From: an uncultured bacterium
GTDB lineage: Bacteria; Bacillota_I; Bacilli_A; RF39; UBA660
Reading direction: 5' to 3'
DNA: 64,000 bases
Assembly: GCA_949292245.1 (NCBI GenBank)
Contig: CASEYV010000001.1
Span: forward strand, 116,433-180,432
The translations under genes and the position numbers were made by a program. Below, piece by piece: positions 60,641 through 64,000 of this stretch. The notes beneath the pieces are model-generated. The model ran no database searches. It was given only the letters and a program-made list of their open reading frames with translations, and was not told the DNA's origin. The first letter of the stretch is position 1. Each line of letters begins with the position of its first letter.

Positions 60641-62002
60641 TTAAATATAAGATATTCTCCACATACCGCTTCTATATTTTTTGTTAATGACATCATACCA
60701 TATATTATAATCTTCATTATATGAATATAAATATTTGGCATCTGATAAATCTCTGACATAATATATAGCTGGTTGTTCTTTTGGGTTTAACATTAATGTC
60801 CAATACCCATCTTTATATTCTATAATACAATTTTCATCTATTTTTTCCAATGTATTACCATTTAAATCTTTTAATGTTCCCCATATAGATGTATTGTTAC
60901 CAATAGATTCGTCTAATAAATATCTTTCACCATTTATATTTGATGGTTCATAATCATGTGGATTAATAATTGCATCTATTGGTTGTAAATTTTCTGATGG
61001 TAATAATTCTTGGTTAAAATTCCAAAATGCTTGTGTTGAATTTCTTTCGTTTATTTTTATTGGACCATAAATTGATTTCTTTTTATCAATATCATATGTA
61101 ATTAAACAATGAACATATACATTTTCTTTATTTGTATTATAATTTATTCCGTAATATTTTAATAATTGATACCAATTTGTAATATTTTTATTTGGTTGTA
61201 ATGTTAAAATATTGTTATCAGTAACGGTTATATAATTATTTGTTGGTGTATGAACTGTTCTAATAGAATCACCTTCACCCCAACTTAATGTATCTTCTAC
61301 AACATTTCCTTCACCGATTTCGGTTATAATATTTTCAACTAAAGTATTATATGAAATTAAAGCAGGAGCATCTAAATTTGTATTAATTTCAAAAGTTAAA
61401 TCCATGGCATCTAACTGTGATGAATCTAAATTAGAAGTTCCTTTAGAACTGTAATTTACACCTGTTAATGTAATAGCTGTTACTCTTGACCAATCTAATG
61501 GATTTTCAGAAGTTTGTAATTCTAATGTTGGTGAAAATAACATTCTTATTTGTTCAAATAATTGAAATTTATGAGTTTGCATTGTTGTTAAAATATATAA
61601 TTTAAATACAATTCCTATTGGTAAAGGGTTTAATCTTTTAATTTCTTGTGAATTTCCCAATTCGTATTCATAATTTCCTAAATCTTCATTAAATTTTTTT
61701 TCATTAAAATCAGAAATATATTCATGATATGGAGAACCGCTTATTAAGTTATTATTTAAACGTAATTCACTAATAGTTAAAACCATTTTTGGAGATGATT
61801 CTATAACAGTATCTGTATTATTGTTTATTAAATTTAATGCTGATTTATCGGTGCTCATAAAAACACATGGGACACGTCTTAAATCTTCTTCTCCATTATC
61901 GTTTAAACCATTTGATATGTAAAAATTAGAAAATAATCTTTGTGTGTGTAAAATTAATGTTCTTATTTGTGCGTTATACCAGTAACCAACATTAGCTGTC
62001 AT
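60641..62002 (-). CDS. 15: Tail sheath stabiliser / tail terminator, T4 gp15-like (extended)
   Basis: The first 230 residues follow T4 gp15: YWYNAQIRTLILHTQRLFSN, RRVPCVFMSTDK, SPKMVLTISELRLN, RLNPLPIGIVFKLYILT, and FQLFEQIRMLFSPTLELQ, then LTFEINTNLDAPA. gp15 caps the tail tube and sheath and joins the tail to the head. At 453 residues it is much longer than T4 gp15 (272); residues about 245-453 form a beta-rich extension of unknown role (NITNWYQLLKYYGINY, GYWTLMLNPKEQPAIYY). A perfect TATAAATA box lies 30 bases upstream. Confidence 0.7.
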   Translation of the reverse strand: MTANVGYWYNAQIRTLILHTQRLFSNFYISNGLNDNGEEDLRRVPCVFMSTDKSALNLINNNTDTVIESSPKMVLTISELRLNNNLISGSPYHEYISDFNEKKFNEDLGNYEYELGNSQEIKRLNPLPIGIVFKLYILTTMQTHKFQLFEQIRMLFSPTLELQTSENPLDWSRVTAITLTGVNYSSKGTSNLDSSQLDAMDLTFEINTNLDAPALISYNTLVENIITEIGEGNVVEDTLSWGEGDSIRTVHTPTNNYITVTDNNILTLQPNKNITNWYQLLKYYGINYNTNKENVYVHCLITYDIDKKKSIYGPIKINERNSTQAFWNFNQELLPSENLQPIDAIINPHDYEPSNINGERYLLDESIGNNTSIWGTLKDLNGNTLEKIDENCIIEYKDGYWTLMLNPKEQPAIYYVRDLSDAKYLYSYNEDYNIWYDVINKKYRSGMWRISYI

Positions 62003-62032
62003 TATAAATCTCCATATATTTCTTTATGAATA

Positions 62033-62040
62033 TATTTATA
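62033..62040 (-). promoter_or_regulatory. T4-type late promoter TATAAATA before gp15-like gene
   Basis: A perfect TATAAATA on the minus strand, 30 bases before the gp15-like start codon. Confidence 0.65.
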
Positions 62041-62070
62041 TCTATTAATATATGAGTATAATAAACGTAA

Positions 62071-62078
62071 GATAAATA
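62071..62078 (+). promoter_or_regulatory. Late-type box GATAAATA before scaffold gene
   Basis: GATAAATA matches 7 of 8 bases of the late consensus, 29 bases before the ATG, followed by AAAGGA. Confidence 0.5.
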
Positions 62079-62107
62079 ATTTTATATTAATAAAAGGAAA
62101 ATTTGTT

Positions 62108-63829
62108 ATGGATAAACAAAATAATAGTTTAGAACAAAAAAATTTTTTTAAAAAGTTTGATTTAAATGTTCAAAAATATGTTAAAGATGGGACTTCTTTG
62201 CCACAAGCTGTTTCACTTGTTTCAAAAGAATTTAATCTTAATCCTTATAAAATAATTAATGATTATTATCCAGAAATTAAACCAGAAGAATTAAATTCTT
62301 ATAAAGATATTAAAACCGAGGAAGGTTCATTTGTAACATTGAAAAACGATTCAAATCAAAATCATTATGAAGTAATAAATATTAATAACAAAGATGCTAT
62401 TGTCCTAAGAAATACAGACAATAATGAAGAAATTACAGCATCAGAAAGCGAAATAACACCTGTAATTACGGAGAATAAAATGAATAAACTTAATGAAGCA
62501 CAATATAATATTTCAATCGATGGATTGGAAACACAAGATGCTGCTACATTATCACAAATGTTAAATTTAGCAAGTCAAGCTGAAAGTTCTAATGCTTCTA
62601 TGATTGCACCTGATTCTTTACAAAGTGATATGGCAGTAAATCCTATGCCAATGGATATGGAAAGTGGTATGCCAATGGATATGGAAGAACCAGTTGTTGA
62701 CGATATGAGTATGGAAGAACCAGTTGTTGACGATATGAGTATGGAAGAACCAGTTGTTGACGATATTGAATTTGACGAAGAATTACCAATGGGTGAAGAA
62801 CCAATGGGTGAAGAACCAATGGGTGAAGAACCAATGGGTGAAGAACCAATGGATATGGAATCTCCTATTGACGATGCAATGAATTCTAATAATTTAGAAG
62901 ATGGTGAAATGTCAATGGATGATATGATAGATAATAATATGTTTGATAATCCAATGGAAGAAGAATTTGATTATGATGCTTTAATTAAAGAAGCATTAGA
63001 TTCAATAAAAGAATCAGAAGAAATTATACCTGCTGATGATTTTATAGATGATAATGGTGAATTAGAAGGACAACAAGTAGATTATGCTGAAGAAATATCT
63101 GAATCTGATGATTTTGATGATGAAATTTCAGAAGCATTAAGAATAGCTGGTGTTGAATTAACTGAAAAATTTGATAGTGATGAATCAATGGATAAAGGAT
63201 TTGATGAAAATCAAGATGCCATTGCCATTAATAATGGAACATACGGTAAAGAATTTGAAAATGAATTATATGATTTAATAACTTCTGAAATGGGTGAAGA
63301 TTTCTTCTCTGATGAAGAAGATGATGGATATGAAGCAAGAAACGCTATCGAAGATTTCGGTCGTGAATTAGATGGTTTTGATGAAAACAAAATTGACGAA
63401 TACTATCAATCAATGAAAGAAATTTATCAAGAAAGAAATAATCCAAGTAATTTTGATGATGAAATTTCAGAAACATTAAGACTTGCTGGTGTTAAATTAG
63501 ATGAAGAAGTAGCTGAAGAACCTACTGTATCAAATGTTGAAACTATTAATAAAGATTTAGAAGACCAAGAACCTGAATATCAAGAAGTTGATACAACAAC
63601 TTTTGGTAAAGAAGCAAGCGAAGGTATGAAACAATCTATGACATTTGAATCTACTCTTGATAAAAATAAAATTAAATCAATATATGAAACTGCTAAATCT
63701 ATGTATGCTAAAAAAGATACAAATGATTGGTTAAGTTTGGATAGAAGATATATTGAAAAACTTATCAAAGAAGGTGTTTGCTACGAAAAAGCGAGTAAAA
63801 TAATTTTGGAAGCTAAAAAAGGTGCTTAA
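62108..63829 (+). CDS. Probable prohead scaffold/core protein with acidic repeats
   Basis: A 573-residue, highly acidic protein directly before the probable capsid gene, the place of T4 gp22-type scaffold. Residues 1-110 form a small domain (YKDIKTEEGSFVTLKND). Acidic Met/Glu/Asp repeats follow at about 190-250 (SMEEPVVDDM three times, then MGEEP four times). Two copies of an EISEALRIAGVELTE / EISETLRLAGVKLDE motif are near 340 and 455, each ending in L-x-E, like T4 prohead protease sites. An internal in-frame ATG at 62480 with its own GGAG site could produce a shorter form. Confidence 0.6.
   Translation: MDKQNNSLEQKNFFKKFDLNVQKYVKDGTSLPQAVSLVSKEFNLNPYKIINDYYPEIKPEELNSYKDIKTEEGSFVTLKNDSNQNHYEVININNKDAIVLRNTDNNEEITASESEITPVITENKMNKLNEAQYNISIDGLETQDAATLSQMLNLASQAESSNASMIAPDSLQSDMAVNPMPMDMESGMPMDMEEPVVDDMSMEEPVVDDMSMEEPVVDDIEFDEELPMGEEPMGEEPMGEEPMGEEPMDMESPIDDAMNSNNLEDGEMSMDDMIDNNMFDNPMEEEFDYDALIKEALDSIKESEEIIPADDFIDDNGELEGQQVDYAEEISESDDFDDEISEALRIAGVELTEKFDSDESMDKGFDENQDAIAINNGTYGKEFENELYDLITSEMGEDFFSDEEDDGYEARNAIEDFGRELDGFDENKIDEYYQSMKEIYQERNNPSNFDDEISETLRLAGVKLDEEVAEEPTVSNVETINKDLEDQEPEYQEVDTTTFGKEASEGMKQSMTFESTLDKNKIKSIYETAKSMYAKKDTNDWLSLDRRYIEKLIKEGVCYEKASKIILEAKKGA
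62470..62482 (+). promoter_or_regulatory. Internal ribosome binding site and in-frame start in the scaffold gene
   Basis: GGAG lies 7 bases before ATG at 62480 (codon 125), which begins MNKLNEAQYNIS. The remaining 449-residue product would lack the N-terminal domain. Nested in-frame scaffold products are known in other phages (lambda C/Nu3). Confidence 0.5.
62681..62770 (+). repeat. Three 30-bp tandem repeats
   Basis: Units at 62681-62710, 62711-62740 and 62741-62770 (last unit diverging at its end) encode the repeated SMEEPVVDDM segment. The first two units are identical, so copy number probably varies between isolates. Confidence 0.9.
62786..62845 (+). repeat. Four 15-bp tandem repeats
   Basis: Four identical 15-base units (CCAATGGGTGAAGAA) encode the repeated PMGEE. 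The lack of any synonymous change between copies suggests recent expansion by slippage. Confidence 0.9.
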
Positions 63830-63846
63830 TTAAGCACCTTTTTTAT
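63815..63846 (+). terminator. Terminator after scaffold gene
   Basis: A perfect palindrome AAGGTGCTTAATTAAGCACC plus flanking bases with a T tract; it includes the stop codon of the scaffold gene. Confidence 0.85.
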
Positions 63847-63899
63847 TAAGTATCGTTATATCATTTTAATATAAAGAAAATAATGACGAGTAAATTGGT

Positions 63900-63907
63900 A
63901 ATAAATA
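63900..63907 (+). promoter_or_regulatory. Late-type box AATAAATA before probable capsid gene
   Basis: AATAAATA lies 31 bases before the ATG at 63938, followed by TAAGGA. Confidence 0.5.
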
Positions 63908-63937
63908 ATAATATTAGAATGTTATAAGGAATTTAAT

Positions 63938-64000
63938 ATGGCTATTACAAATTATGCACAAAGTTGGAAAGATGTTTATGACCAATATAAATCAGTAGTT
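63938..64000 (+). CDS. Start of probable major capsid protein gene (partial)
   Basis: Only 21 codons are visible (MAITNYAQSWKDVYDQYK...). A TAAGGA site and a late-type box precede it, and it follows the scaffold-like gene and a terminator, as gp23 follows gp22 in T4. The product is inferred from position alone. Confidence 0.45.
   Translation, partial: MAITNYAQSWKDVYDQYKSVV

Noticed and set aside
62681-62845. Tandem repeats as a CRISPR array
   Set aside because: Units are directly adjacent without spacers and lie in a coding frame.
62643-62849. Minus-strand frame with LVLHP and QQLVLPYSYR repeats
   Set aside because: It is the complement of the tandem repeats of the scaffold gene and has no start signal; it mirrors the real gene.
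1-64000. GANTC avoidance
   Set aside because: GATTC and GAATC occur frequently throughout; only GATC appears to be missing.
1-64000. tRNA genes
   Set aside because: Intergenic gaps are all short (under about 120 bases) and no cloverleaf-like sequence was seen; large T4-like phages often carry tRNAs, but not in this window.

Overview
This window is part of a large, very AT-rich (about 27% GC by eye) tailed-phage genome of the T4-like contractile-tail type. The evidence is a set of recognisable T4-family proteins: gp46/gp47-like recombination nuclease, gp25 baseplate wedge, gp4-like head-completion nuclease, UvsW helicase, DNA ligase, large terminase, tail sheath, RNase H/flap nuclease, family B DNA polymerase, gp15-like tail terminator, and a scaffold gene directly before a probable capsid gene. 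Genes are densely packed on both strands with strong AGGAG/GGAG ribosome binding sites, many with 1-30 base overlaps. No tRNA, rRNA, insertion sequence or CRISPR array was seen. The class III ribonucleotide reductase (NrdD/NrdG) and five radical SAM proteins point to an anaerobic host. A phage lipoprotein with a classical lipobox fits a bacterial host, perhaps Gram-negative. The host cannot be named from this sequence.

Layout. 1-6988 (minus): recombination, three DNA methyltransferases and a GMP reductase. 7073-8789 (plus): baseplate and virion genes with an ADP-ribosyltransferase-like protein. 8786-16204 (mostly minus): nucleases, UvsW, structural and unknown genes, a HAD-like protein and DNA ligase. 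16262-24323 (minus): a six-gene, translationally coupled operon of four radical SAM/SPASM enzymes, a virion-adhesin-like protein with a cysteine-rich tail, and an unknown protein. 24401-29744 (minus): thyX, an HNH nuclease, small genes, a primase-like protein and a neck-like protein. 29829-34079 (plus): Nudix, nrdG and nrdD with an intein. 34105-43243: glycine-rich fibre-like protein, virion proteins, three tandem amidoligase-family genes and a DHH phosphoesterase. 43345-52043 (plus): N-half of the large terminase, tail sheath, unknown protein, flap nuclease, two methyltransferases, C-half of the terminase. 52110-59566 (plus): small genes, lipoprotein, serine hydroxymethyltransferase, DNA polymerase and a clamp-like protein. 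59603-64000: virion assembly genes, scaffold and the start of the probable capsid gene.

The most interesting system is the radical SAM operon. Four SPASM-type maturases surround a 534-residue protein that has a discoidin-like binding domain and nine cysteines in its last 47 residues, five of them spaced C-x3-C. I infer a phage-encoded peptide-modification system acting on a virion protein. One maturase carries a 155-residue mini-intein inserted exactly at the third cysteine of its CxxxCxxC iron-sulfur motif. The large terminase is split into two genes 6.5 kb apart, joined by an atypically split intein (29-residue N part, 103-residue C part). NrdD carries a third intein, with a LAGLIDADG endonuclease.

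Two promoter classes can be read. TATAAATA/AATAAATA boxes (the T4 late promoter sequence) precede virion genes and uvsW. TTGACA-N16/17-TATAAT type promoters precede replication, methylase and amidoligase genes, and several of these are embedded in or beside the terminator of the gene before. The genome also appears to avoid GATC almost completely, shown by forced codon choices (GAC before C, and CGT/CGC or AGA-AGY for Arg-Ser).
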